From positions 1,302,001 through 1,366,000 of the forward strand of contig SCHM01000004.1 in assembly GCA_004123355.1 (NCBI GenBank): 64,000 nucleotides of DNA, in the 5' to 3' direction. The notes beneath the pieces are model-generated. The model was not told the origin of the DNA and searched no databases. It saw only the letters and a program-made list of their open reading frames with translations. This document shows positions 35,196 through 45,970 of the stretch, piece after piece. The position numbers and the translations under genes are program-made. The stretch comes from Amphirosellinia nigrospora (Eukaryota; Ascomycota; Sordariomycetes; Xylariales; Xylariaceae). The first letter of the stretch is position 1. Each line of letters starts with the position of its first letter.

Positions 35196-37670
35196 GCGAT
35201 GTTGACTGGTATGCACGCACCCACAAAAACAATAACAAAAGTAATGAGGCATTGCAGAAGGGTCTTGAAGTGAAGGCCATGTCTGCCAAGGATACTTGTG
35301 GTGGCAAGGAATCTATCTTGAGCCTATCACGGCAAGGGATTCTAGACAAGCGTCAAACGCATGTAGATGCTCCACGACATCTACGGGCTCAGCCCCATAG
35401 CACAAAATACTGAGCATGTTAGATTCCAAAAAATGAGCTGACACATATACTTCTCGCGTCATTTTAGGACCTGAGGGGTAATACAGTGGTACCTGATCAA
35501 GGAAGATACGAAATTTCGCCAGTCGATTAAAAAGACACTCGCATGAATCGCGTTATGCTCTCTACATTCACGTCCATGGGATGCTGAGTCGTCGAGCCTG
35601 GGATTTCACATGCGTTAAGCAGTCATAAAAGCTATGCGACAGCTACTCAGGACGATAGGTCGCTGAGGTGCCGCTGCGGTTGTGTATCGCATTCCCTATG
35701 ACGTCCAAAATTGATGTACAGCCCGAAGGTCTTGAAGACCAGCTTATCTCAAAGGCCATGTTACACATACACAGGATTCTCCGCCAGCCTGGCGGAAGAT
35801 AGCAGGTAGACGTTGAGTCTTTTCACTGAAGACATTGTTCTCAAAGCCGCAACGGCGGGAGTGCAACGCAGAGAGGCTTGGGGCGGCTAGAACAGGCTGG
35901 GCAGCCGAGAATTGCTGAACCTACCTAACTGTGTTTATCCAATCCGCACAGGCACGCTGGCGGCATCGGATTAACTTACACAACCAAGTAGGGATAAGCT
36001 GCGCGGCGGCCAGTCTGTCGACCGCAGTTGGGGGTTACTTCGTGGCATTAATCAAGTCAGTGCGTTGCTTTGTCACCTTAGATTGGACCATTAGCTAGGA
36101 ATCTATTGTTTTACGCTTCGTGCTAGTTCTGCACACCTAATAGATTGTCATGATGATTCAGATTCTCTCTTCCTAGTACTTCAAATGTAGTGATAACATG
36201 AGTGAGTAGTGGCCTCGATATATAGGCCTCTTAAGCCCTTTGAAACTAGCATCGGCTTTGTTGACATACATCTCTCACGGGCCCCTGAAAAATGACTCCG
36301 GGGTCGGGAGACAACGAATTTAGTTTCTCCTGGCTATATCATTGTGCGGGAAAGCCGGCACGAGAATTCTCGTCTAGCCTTTTTTTTCATTCTTGAAGAC
36401 AAAGGAGAGAAAGATTAAATGCCTTTTGCGCACATTCAGCCCGCCATCCGATGTCCTCATCGTCCGAGCCCATGAAGAAATGGATTCGGCTCGTCTAATA
36501 TTTAGCAATAGACAGCAGAACTTGCGGCAGTGCGCCACCGGTCGGGTAAAACGGTTATTATACTGGGCTGGGATGCAGCAGATTGATCTCGCCTTATTCG
36601 GCTTGCGAAATGTAACTCTACTCTAATTTTTATTGCTCCTCCATGCTGCAATGTCACCTCGTAGCTGATTCTTGCATGCTGATGGTGCGAGGTTCCCGGC
36701 CCTCCGACGACGATCTAGACGCCTCAGGGCAAGGGCTGGGGGTTCAGCGATGGAATTGGGGTAGCATTGTTCCTGAGGAGAGTCGGAATTGCGCGAGATG
36801 GATTACCACGATATAAGTGGTGATGTGACGATGATTCATTTACATAGAAATTTATACGCCCCTGTTTTTTTACTCCCCTCAGCTTTGGAGCCGCGTCACA
36901 GTTCGCGGGTCTCTTTTTTTTCTTGTTTACTCGTATATCATATACGAAGTGTTGGTGGTTGCATGTTCGTAAGACTATTTGTTGGGTTCGGCGATGTTTT
37001 CGGCCGTCTACTTCGACAGCGCCGGGAAAACAGACAGGCAGCCACTGGGCTCGAGATGCACCCACACAAGTCCCGGCACTTCACCCCCTAGCACCAGGAA
37101 CGGTTCTTGGCCGGTTCTTGGCGACAGCTGACGCCTAAAGCACCAGCCAATTTCATGACAGCACAATATCGATTTCGTGATCTCGACCCCCAATGCTGCA
37201 TCCTAGCTGCCGTAGGTACGTTGACATCTCCAAGGATGACGGGATTTCAGCCACAAGTGCTGTGTACTACCACTTACACACTCACGATACCCTTTTCCTT
37301 TAGAGCCGTTTTTAAGCTATCATCAGCCTCCCCCCATGGCTTTGCCGGGGACCGAGAGCACGCATAGTTCTACATTCGTGTCATTTTACGAGCAGGAGCT
37401 TCTTGGCTAATGGCATCTTAGAGGGTAGACTCTCGTAGTCGCTCCATTGGTTTGAGTATGTGTAGCCGTGATGCTACGGTACTCCTATACAAAGGATGTG
37501 GATCACTAACCTGGACGGATGGTAAGAGGTAAGCAACAATTGAACGATTTATTGCAGCATTACCAACAGAGGTTCATAATGGCTTGCTAGAATAGGTAGC
37601 TGCCCAATTGCTCCAAGAGCCTAAGCTAGGGTGATTTCTCCGGGACAATTATTTTGGAGGCTAGCTGGGT

Positions 37671-37705
37671 CATTCATTCATTATTCATTATTCATTCGGT
37701 TCATC
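37671..37705. repeat. ATTC/ATTATTC microsatellite
   Basis: CATTCATTCATTATTCATT followed by more ATTC units, 35 bp in all, in a non-coding stretch. Confidence 0.75.
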
Positions 37706-38085
37706 CATCGATCCACTCAAACTTGAAGTTGGCGTTAAAATAGCAAACACCAAACAAAACAGGTGACAACAGGAAGGGGAAACAACTTCTCAATATGGTA
37801 TCATTAGACAGAGCTACCAACCTATTAAATTCTACTTGTCTACTTCTCTACCCAAATGGCTAACCGACACCTGACAGTACCGCCTAAAGCGTAGGCACGG
37901 TACCATCCGTTTTACAAGTCCCGCTTGCATTTTGCATTTTGATGTTGGAGCTTTCCCATCCTATCCGCCACCTTCACCTGAAAGCCCTAGACGCACATCA
38001 CCTGCCCCTTGGTAGGTACCTCTAATAACTACATCCTGATGTACATATTGCACGCATGTGCAGGCTGAATGAAATGGCACCTCTA

Positions 38086-38150
38086 TGTAGGTATGTAGGT
38101 AGTACATACATGTAAGGCACTATAAGGTAGGTACGTACGTACGTATTTAC
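38086..38150. repeat. TAGGTA and GTAC short repeats
   Basis: TAGGTATGTAGGTAGTACATAC is followed 20 bp later by GTAGGTACGTACGTACGTA. The second part holds three perfect GTAC units and is strongly self-complementary. Confidence 0.7.
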
Positions 38151-39375
38151 CCCAGTAGTCTCTCCACGTATGTAGGAAAGCATTGGTCAAAATAACTGCA
38201 TGTTCATAGGTAGAAGTATTTGCCTATACTACTAGTGACTACAGGCGGGAAGCAACCACCATAATTATACAACAAGAGCTAAGATCTTGATTAACCAACA
38301 AGCGGCGCGGCCACGACCACATGTTGGTTACTCTGCATCGGAAACAAAATCTGGGAGTGCTACGATACGAAATCGTCTCGCCCGGTCGTTTCCAAATATA
38401 TGCAATCCGTTGGATTCCAGGTCGCGGACCCTCTGTTGATGCGACTCATCTGCAGTTTGTTCCCATGGATGCTACATTCACCCGCAATATCTAGGTCTTG
38501 AAGGGCTAGACAATCACGACAAATCTGGTTCCACGGCCAGATCTCACCCATTTACCGAAAAAAAATAGTTTCGGCTATCTGGCCCACGGTTTTCTGGCGT
38601 TTAACTACGCGACACCGCTGCTCAACTCATCTCATCTTTCATGACCTCGGCCCGCTCGTCTGTCTCTCGTTCACAACAAGATCTCTCTTCTATGCTACGC
38701 CCCTGTCCATTCACTAATATTTTGTACCAATACTTTCGGTGCAACATTCACTATAGTGCCGGCAAAGTACGAGCTTCTTCTCTCTTATACACCCACCTGC
38801 AGCAGAATAGCTTGCAGGTCATTGCCATTAGCAGTCGTCAGGTCTCTAATTGACTGTATAACGAGCTCATCGCACTATCAATAGTAGTGTTTTATACCAA
38901 TTGGCTCTGGCGCTTCTTACTTACCTGCAGTGAGTTTGACAAGCATCAATCACAATTTTCGATTACGAGCGTTGTGCTACACTACTCACCCAAGCCCCCT
39001 CCCGACTGGCTACACTGCATTGGTGTCCGGCCTCTGTTCCGACTCCCTGGGAGCACTCAACCAGTACAACGTCTCACTGAGAGAAACCTGAAAAACGTGG
39101 ACAGCTTTCCTTCGCCCACAGCGTGGAGCAGGGATCGGCACCGGCAGGTCGTGGCCCATTTACGGGTGGCCGCTAATCAGCACTGGCAAGGCCGTCATTG
39201 TACACAAAGCGGTACCCGTTTACTTGACGTTTCACGGATGCCTGCATAAAAGAGACTGGCTCCTGCTGAACTGCGACGTGGGAATCATTCACAAGTGGAA
39301 ATCCTTATCTTCGGCCGTTTGTTCAGTCTTCCGCCTTGAGTCATTGTAATACACCACGCGATAGAGGTTGTCAGA

Positions 39376-41887
39376 ATGCGGCAGTATACGGCTGCCGAGT
39401 GGCCAGTCCACGAGGTATGGATTAATGAGGCTCATCCAACCATCAATATCGAATTGATCCATGCTAATGGTTTGTATAGATTATCTACACGGCCATTGTT
39501 GGTATTATTATGCTGGCGGCAATTTTGGAGTGGTTCTTATGGATAGCTGCATTCTTGTACTGCCTATACAAGGTGTTTAGGAAGGCGGAACACTGGACTA
39601 TCAGAGTCCTAGCAGTCATCATATCAATCTTATTCCTCGCTTTCCGGTACGTTCAGGAATAATTCCGTTGCCCATTGGATCATTGCTGACGTTTAGATAG
39701 ACTCATCTTTTTGCCCATTATGATCGTCACGCTGCCACTTCCGACTGAGATTACGCGATATTTTCCAACTCAAGTGGTCGTTATCCTACAATGGTTTGCA
39801 TTTTGGAGCTTTGCCGGGCTTTTGACCATTCCTTGGCTGTTCTGCGTGTACCAAGTCGTCACCAATCAGCTTGGACGAACGAAACGGATTAAGCAAGTCC
39901 TGGACGAAGTTTCTGCACCTAAAGTCGTCATCGTCATGCCCTGTTATAAGGAGGAACCTGAAGTTCTCGTCACCGCTATCAACTCGGTCGTAGACTGCGA
40001 CTATCCTCCTTCATGCATTCATGTATTCCTTTCATTCGATGGAGATCAGGAGGACGAACTGTACCTCAACACTATCGAGAAGCTTGGTGTGCCTTTGACC
40101 CTGGAATCATATCCTAAGAGTATTGATGTTAGCTACAAAGCAGCTCGCATTACTGTATCTCGATTCCCACACGGGGGCAAACGTCACTGTCAAAAATCTA
40201 CCTTTAAACTCATTGACAAAGTGTACAAGGAGTACCTAAAGCGGAACGACAATCTGTTCATCCTATTCATCGACTCTGATTGCATATTAGACAGGGTATG
40301 CTTGCAGAACTTTGTCTACGACATGGAATTGAGCCCTGGCAACCGCAGAGACATGCTGGCCATGACGGGTGTCATCACTTCGACCACAAAGAAACATAGC
40401 CTCATCACTCTCCTCCAAGATATGGAATATGTTCATGGACAGTTGTTTGAGCGCACTGTTGAGTCGGGCTGTGGTGCTGTCACCTGTCTACCGGGGGCAT
40501 TAACAATGCTCCGGTTTTCTGCCTTCAGGAGGATGGCCAAATACTACTTTGCTGACAAGGCCGAGGAGTGTGAGGATTTGTTTGATTTCGCGAAGAGTCA
40601 CTTGGGTGAGGATCGATGGCTGACACATCTCTTCATGATCGGTGCGAAAAAACGGTACCAGATCCAGATGTGCACATCTGCATTCTGTAAAACTGAAGCG
40701 GTACAGACTGTGAAATCGCTGATTAAGCAACGGCGAAGATGGTTCCTTGGATTCATCACCAATGAAGTTTGCATGTTGACGGATTGGCGCCTCTGGAAGC
40801 GATACCCGATATTGTTGATCGTTCGATTCGCACAGAACACCATTCGGACTACGGCATTGCTATTCTTTATCCTGGTATTGTCTCTCATCACGACGACCAT
40901 GAGAATCGATCAACTTCCTATCGGCTTCATCGGGGTCTCGCTCGGATTGAACTGGCTCCTTATGATCTACTTTGGTTGGAAGCTCAAACGCTTCAAGATC
41001 ATGCTGTACCCAGTCATGTTTGTCCTAAACCCATTCTTCAACTGGTATTATATGGTGTACGGAATCTTCACGGCTGGGCAGAGAACCTGGGGCGGACCGC
41101 GCGCTGATGCAGCTACTGCCGATCAGGACACAACACCACAGCAGGCCATCGAAAAAGCAGAAAATACTGGTGATGATCTCAATATCGTGCCTGAGACATT
41201 CATACCCGCTACAGAGATCCAAAGGGGCAACAGTCTGAAGGAGAAGGGGGCTGCCGTCGCGAGGAACAAGAGTAACAAGAGCATGCTATTACCCCCGAGA
41301 AGATCGAGGGCAAGTTTGCCGCGCCTGAAGAAAGCCGACGGCTTTTACGTCCATGATGAAGATTCAAGATACAGCTTTAACACACTGGGAGAATCATCGT
41401 ATGGTATGAAAAGCAGGTTTGCATTGCAACATAGAGATTCTTGGGAGAGCTTCCTGACCACGGGTAACAACTCTGTCTACCTTCCTAGGCGAGTGGAGAG
41501 TATCATGGGTGACGAAGACCGCAAGAAATATGAGTTGGCACAGGCGAATCAATACAATCAGTTTGTAGAGAACTCGAGGAAATATGCCATCCCCCCCAGG
41601 TCAGGTATATGAAATCGGAGACATCGACACAAGCAAGTCTGATTGGGACGCCAGCAAGGGAGCCACAGCAACCTGCGGAACGACTCGACAATCAACGAAG
41701 GCCTCGTAGTCATGACAGTAGCAACAGCTCTCATTCGTCTCGCGCGCGCTCCCCGGGCCCAGTCACGCCGCCAGCATCAAGAGGTCAGTCATCGCGCTCG
41801 GCGAGACAGAGTGATGGATCGCAGGGCGCTGGCAATAGGAGGAAAACTGGTCGGAGCCCGCTTGCGAATGAGAGACTTGACGCGTGA
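39376..41887 (+). CDS. chitin synthase, class VI/VII type
   Basis: Membrane glycosyltransferase that polymerises UDP-GlcNAc into cell-wall chitin. Exon 1 (39376-39414) encodes MRQYTAAEWPVHE. Exon 2 from 39480 adds a membrane segment (IYTAIVGIIMLAAILEWF), and the main exon follows. The catalytic core has CYKEE, SFDGDQED, FIDSDC (donor-binding aspartates), then EDRWL and the processive QRRRW motif. Three or four membrane helices follow (ILLIVRFAQNTIRTTALLFF, FIGVSLGLNWLLMIYFGW, VMFVLNPFFNWYYMVYGI). The absence of a myosin motor and the size of about 700-800 residues point to class VI/VII; I am not sure between them. A run of seven Cs (41591-41597) ends the frame at 41612. With one more C the frame continues through a Ser/Arg-rich tail (SHDSSNSSHSSRARSPGPVT) to 41887, which I take as the true end. 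Confidence 0.88.
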
Positions 41888-43030
41888 AATAGGCGATCGG
41901 AGCTTGCCATCTCGATGCTGCGTGCAGCCAACCGGGATGCAGCGGACGGGAGGAATATATCTACAACATAATGGGATGCCAAGGGTGGTTGCTACATGGT
42001 GGAACGGCGTTTTCTTGGTACTTTTTTGGTCAAAAAGAAGGAGCATTTAGGGAGCTAGTTATCCTCATACATAGATCGGATCGCATTCGTATTACAGCTC
42101 TGTTCATATCGGCCGCATCAGATGCCGGGTTTGCTTTAGATTAAGATACAATACCACATATACAATTCAATTGGCGCATTTCCGTGCTCTTTGTTAAACG
42201 GATGAGAGCTGTCAGTCTAGCCCAAGCCTAACGACGTTCAGGTCTCAGCGGGAGGTCTTCGGGTCCGACGCGACGTGGTGGGAAGCGGATGGCTGCAACA
42301 CCAGCATCTGTGCAGTGGCACGAGCAAATTGGAAGCCAGTCACACCTGTAGTTTAGGGCTGTGAAGCTCGCAAAGATAGAGAACCTTAGTATTTCAGCAC
42401 TATCACCTTCAATTATGTAGGTCTAAGTACTTACCTGGTAGCACGGAGGTAGGCAGATAGGCAGATAGACAGGTTCACAGTTATAGAATGGCGGCCCGCC
42501 CCACCACGATGACGTTAATTGGTGGCAGGCTTAGCTACCTGGATGCTAAGCTGTTTGAACGACAGTAAGAGGTACCTACCTACTACCTGGGTAAGGCGGG
42601 CAGGCACTAATACATACTACCTAATAGTAGATAGGCTCTGTTCGTTCAGATCACGACCAGCAACCCGTTGCCATTTTTAATCTTTATCGGTTTGGCTCAT
42701 CTCCCCTCCACCAGCCATATCTTCTGATCCAACACTGGCTTCTCACCATCGGTCCTGGTACTACTACAACAACTACTTCCCTCCCTCTTTTCCTCCAAGC
42801 CCCCGACATGCTCTCTCCTCCATCCCGACTTTAAAACCCGACAGCTAGAACAACATCCCTCGACAGCTCGGTTTCGGAAATTGGGCACATCACCGCTTTG
42901 TCTCTACAACTACAACCACCACTAATTCTCTTTCTCTCCCTCTGTCTCTGTCTCTGTCGCCCGCCGTTCTCGGCACACTTATCCAACACCAGCCTACCGA
43001 GCCTCGGCGCGTCGACTCTCCGCCTTCTCA
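41888..43030. other. intergenic with TACCTA motifs
   Basis: Holds the chitin synthase 3' region and the promoter of the Ran-binding protein gene. TACCTA/GTAGGT motifs cluster at 42420-42625. The 42700-43020 part is pyrimidine-rich, with a CTCTGTCTCTGTCTCTGT run at 42940-42957, typical of a fungal leader. Confidence 0.5.
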
Positions 43031-44625
43031 ATGGCCACAACGCCGCCAAAGCGCAGCCCGACCCCCGAGAGGACTGCGGCTGAAGATCCTGATACCGCAG
43101 CCGCGCGGAAGGAATTAAGGCAGACCGCTATTTCCGAGAAGCCTGATCTTTCCGCTATGACTGCAAACGACCATGCATCGCCATCTGACGACGCACCGGG
43201 TGCTGCTAAATCCGCTAAGGATTTGATGATGTCGCCTAAGAAGAAGCGCGCTCACGATGAGGTCGACGGGTCCAAGGATACGGCTGCCAACGACGACGCC
43301 GATGGAGATGTCTCCCCGATTGGCGCCAATGGCACTGCTTCGCTGAGCCGTACTGACCGCTCCGAGCCCGAGAAAAAACGCCCTCGCGATATCTCTAGCG
43401 AGTTGAAAACTACTTCCGCGACAGGTGCTGCCAAGGTACGGACTATCTGCGATGGCAAAATCAACATATTGGCAGATTCTCGTAGCTAACTATCCCCACA
43501 CAGCCACTCAACTCCAAGGACACTACTGCCAAGACCTCATCTTCAAAGAGCAACGGCTCGGATTCTGACAAGGGCCGATCTACCGGCACCAAAAGCAATG
43601 AAACCTCGTCGAAAAATTCCGGCACTACCACCACATCCGCCTTCCAAAGCTCAACTTTGTCCGGTTTCGCTAATCAGCCGTCGCCATTCCTACAGGCCAG
43701 CACAGGCCAAAAACCACTCTCTTCATTTGCCGGTCCCTTGTCAGCCCAGTCCTCGTTTGCTGCGGCGACCCCCGCCGCCACCTCCATCTTCAGTGCTGGT
43801 GGCACTGGCAACGCGTCCCCTTTCGGCAAACTTGGCCCAGCATCCTCGCCTTTTGGAGGACTCGGGGCAGCCTTGCTGTATTTGGCGCTCCTGGTGGAGT
43901 GTTGACGAGTAGCAAGCCAGCTAAGCCGTTTGGCGCACCTGCGAGTGACCAGGAGGGTGAATCCGACGATGATGACAGCAATGACGATGAAGATGAGGGA
44001 CAATGATGAAGCTCAAGATGACGAGAACGACGGCGCTGACGGCGCTGGGACGACGGCGGACGGAGGGAAGCCGAAACCACAACCAGGTGAGATGATGTGC
44101 ATCCCGATCACGTTATGTACACATATTGACCCGAGCAGTGCCCACTAATGATGACGAAACTTCACTTATCCAAGCACGTGGTAAATTATACAGTCTTGAC
44201 AAAACATCAAGCTCGTGGAAGGAACGAGGAGCTGGAATTCTCAAGTTGATGGTGCCTAAGGAATGCGCCGTTTTGGGTGACAATTCCAACATGGGCCTTC
44301 CGGGATCTTTTGACCCTACCGCTCTCAAGAAGTCGGAGTCTAAGGTCATCCGTTTGATAATGCGACAAGACGCCACGCACCGTGTAATTCTTAACACTGT
44401 TCTACTTCCTAACATGGAGTTTCGAGAGAAGTCGGGTCTTAGAGCTACATCGGTACTATTCACCGCCATCGAAGATGATGGTCCAGTCAGCATCACGCTT
44501 AGGGTATGTGGCCCTCCAGCTTACCGAGCGGCAGTAGCTAACAGTGTTGACAGATGAATGCGGCCCACGCTAAGAGGTTGGTAAACGATATTAAGAGTGT
44601 GCAGCGTCAACTTCAGTCGGCTTAG
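43031..44625 (+). CDS. YRB2: Ran-binding protein with FG region and RanBD1 domain (Yrb2/RanBP3-like)
   Basis: Nuclear transport cofactor that binds Ran-GTP and helps exportin-1 cargo release or loading. The N-terminal part is Ser/Ala/Lys-rich with basic clusters (SPKKKRAHDEVD, EPEKKRPRD) that look like nuclear signals. An intron after TGAAK leads to an FG-type region (SGFANQPSPF, SPFGKLGPASSPFGGLG) and an acidic run. The RanBD1 domain follows (ARGKLYSLDKTSSSWKERGA, GILKLMVPKECAVLGDN, VIRLIMRQDATHRVILN). An intron before MNAAHAKRLVNDI leads to the end at QSA (TAG 44623-44625). Two missing bases (about 43876 and about 44000) break the frame. After the TAG the same frame stays open for 104 codons to 44940, so the annotated end may be wrong. 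Confidence 0.82.
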
Positions 44626-45970
44626 GATGCCGCTGGTGAAACTGCTTCTACTCGTTCCTCAAGTCCTTCGCCCACTATCTATGTGAGCGACGATGTCGAG
44701 ATTACGCATAATCCACCTATTACTCCGCCAGCGCCCCCAGTCTCTGAGGATGGCAAGAGCGCTGGCCGGCATGGTTCAGCCTCGCCTGTTCCAAAATTGG
44801 CGACTTCTCGGCAGGGCACACCCCCAATCGATGAGTCGGGTACGTCTTCCACGGGCTCGTCACCAGAGCGCGATTACCAGGAACCTAAGGCCAATGGACC
44901 CATATCTCAATCTCGCCAGGCTCAGGCTACAAAATACTAGTGATGTTGTGAGACGCTTTCCACCCTAGAAAGACGACGTGTTATATACACGTTGTATAGT
45001 TGTGTCTATTTTGTTCTATTGACGCAGTGTCTCCGTTGCGAGGTGAATGGTGGTTGAGTTTTGGACGTCACTTCATAGATAGATACATTTCCAGCTGTGG
45101 TGAACAAACGAGGTCGGTCCTGGTGGCGATTATGATAGCGACGGCATTATTGTAGGCGTATCGCTCTGAGTGGACATGATTACGAAACGATATCACAACA
45201 TGGGGTTCATGGATATCTGTTTATGGTTTTTCGGAGTTCACCGGGGCGGAACATACCCGATAGAGGATATCATTAGGGAGGCAGCTTGATCACTGGGCGA
45301 GCTGGCTAGCCGTGTCTTGTGTTGAGCCAAGCTGGTATTGAATTCGGTAATGCTGTCTGAATACACTGAAAGGTTTCTTCACGTGAGAAGTTTGCTAAGC
45401 TGAGGGCCAGCAACTACCTAAGCGTGTGATATCACCGTTGCTCGACATTTCTCTATTTGTAATCGGATTTGGTTGTTTACCTATCGCCTCCCTTCTAAGC
45501 GATATTTGACTAAGTGATTCCTCACGTTAACCTTGATCTTTCTCTTCGAACAATTAATTGTAACCGGGATTTATTTGGTCGTTGGGTTTCCCACGTCCCA
45601 ATAAATCACAGTATTTGAATGCCTTCCAGCTGTGTTTAACTGCGCACTAGATAAGAGCTCTGAATCATTATAAAACTAGCTTAATATGACTTGATATGAT
45701 CAGTTTGAATATGATTAAGAAAAGAATAAGTGCTTCATTATACGTGGTATAGTGATTACCAACTATAACTATCTAAAATCTACCTACCTATTTACCCAAG
45801 GTATTTACAAGCGACATGACGTCACGTGCTCTCGCGCCACTACGCGAAGCGTGGCTTGAAAGACGCCTAACACCTGAGTTACATTATCAAGTAATATCTT
45901 GACGCCTGGTTGCTTTTCTACGTCGCTCATTTTACCCAATGCATCTCGACTACAAGTGAGATAGTGAGAT
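44626..45970. other. intergenic, including a possible YRB2 tail and the HRQ1 promoter
   Basis: 44626-44940 is open in the YRB2 frame and Ser/Pro-rich. From 44941 onward no gene is seen; 45600-45780 is AT-rich. A CRE/E-box site at 45817 lies 150 bp before HRQ1. Confidence 0.5.
45817..45828. promoter_or_regulatory. overlapping CRE (TGACGTCA) and E-box (CACGTG)
   Basis: TGACGTCACGTG merges a full ATF/CREB palindrome with a CACGTG box sharing two bases. It lies about 145 bp upstream of the HRQ1 start, where a bZIP or bHLH factor could act. Function is inferred only from the consensus. Confidence 0.5.

Larger units (their letters stand above)
35196..39375. other. 4.2-kb gene-poor region
   Basis: The largest gap in the window. 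Short open frames occur but none is supported. There is a T-rich tract at 36379-36390, an (ATTC)n-like stretch at 37671-37700 and TAGGTA/GTAC-type motifs at 38010-38150. The last 750 bp (38620-39375) are pyrimidine-rich and probably contain the chitin synthase promoter and leader. Confidence 0.5.
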
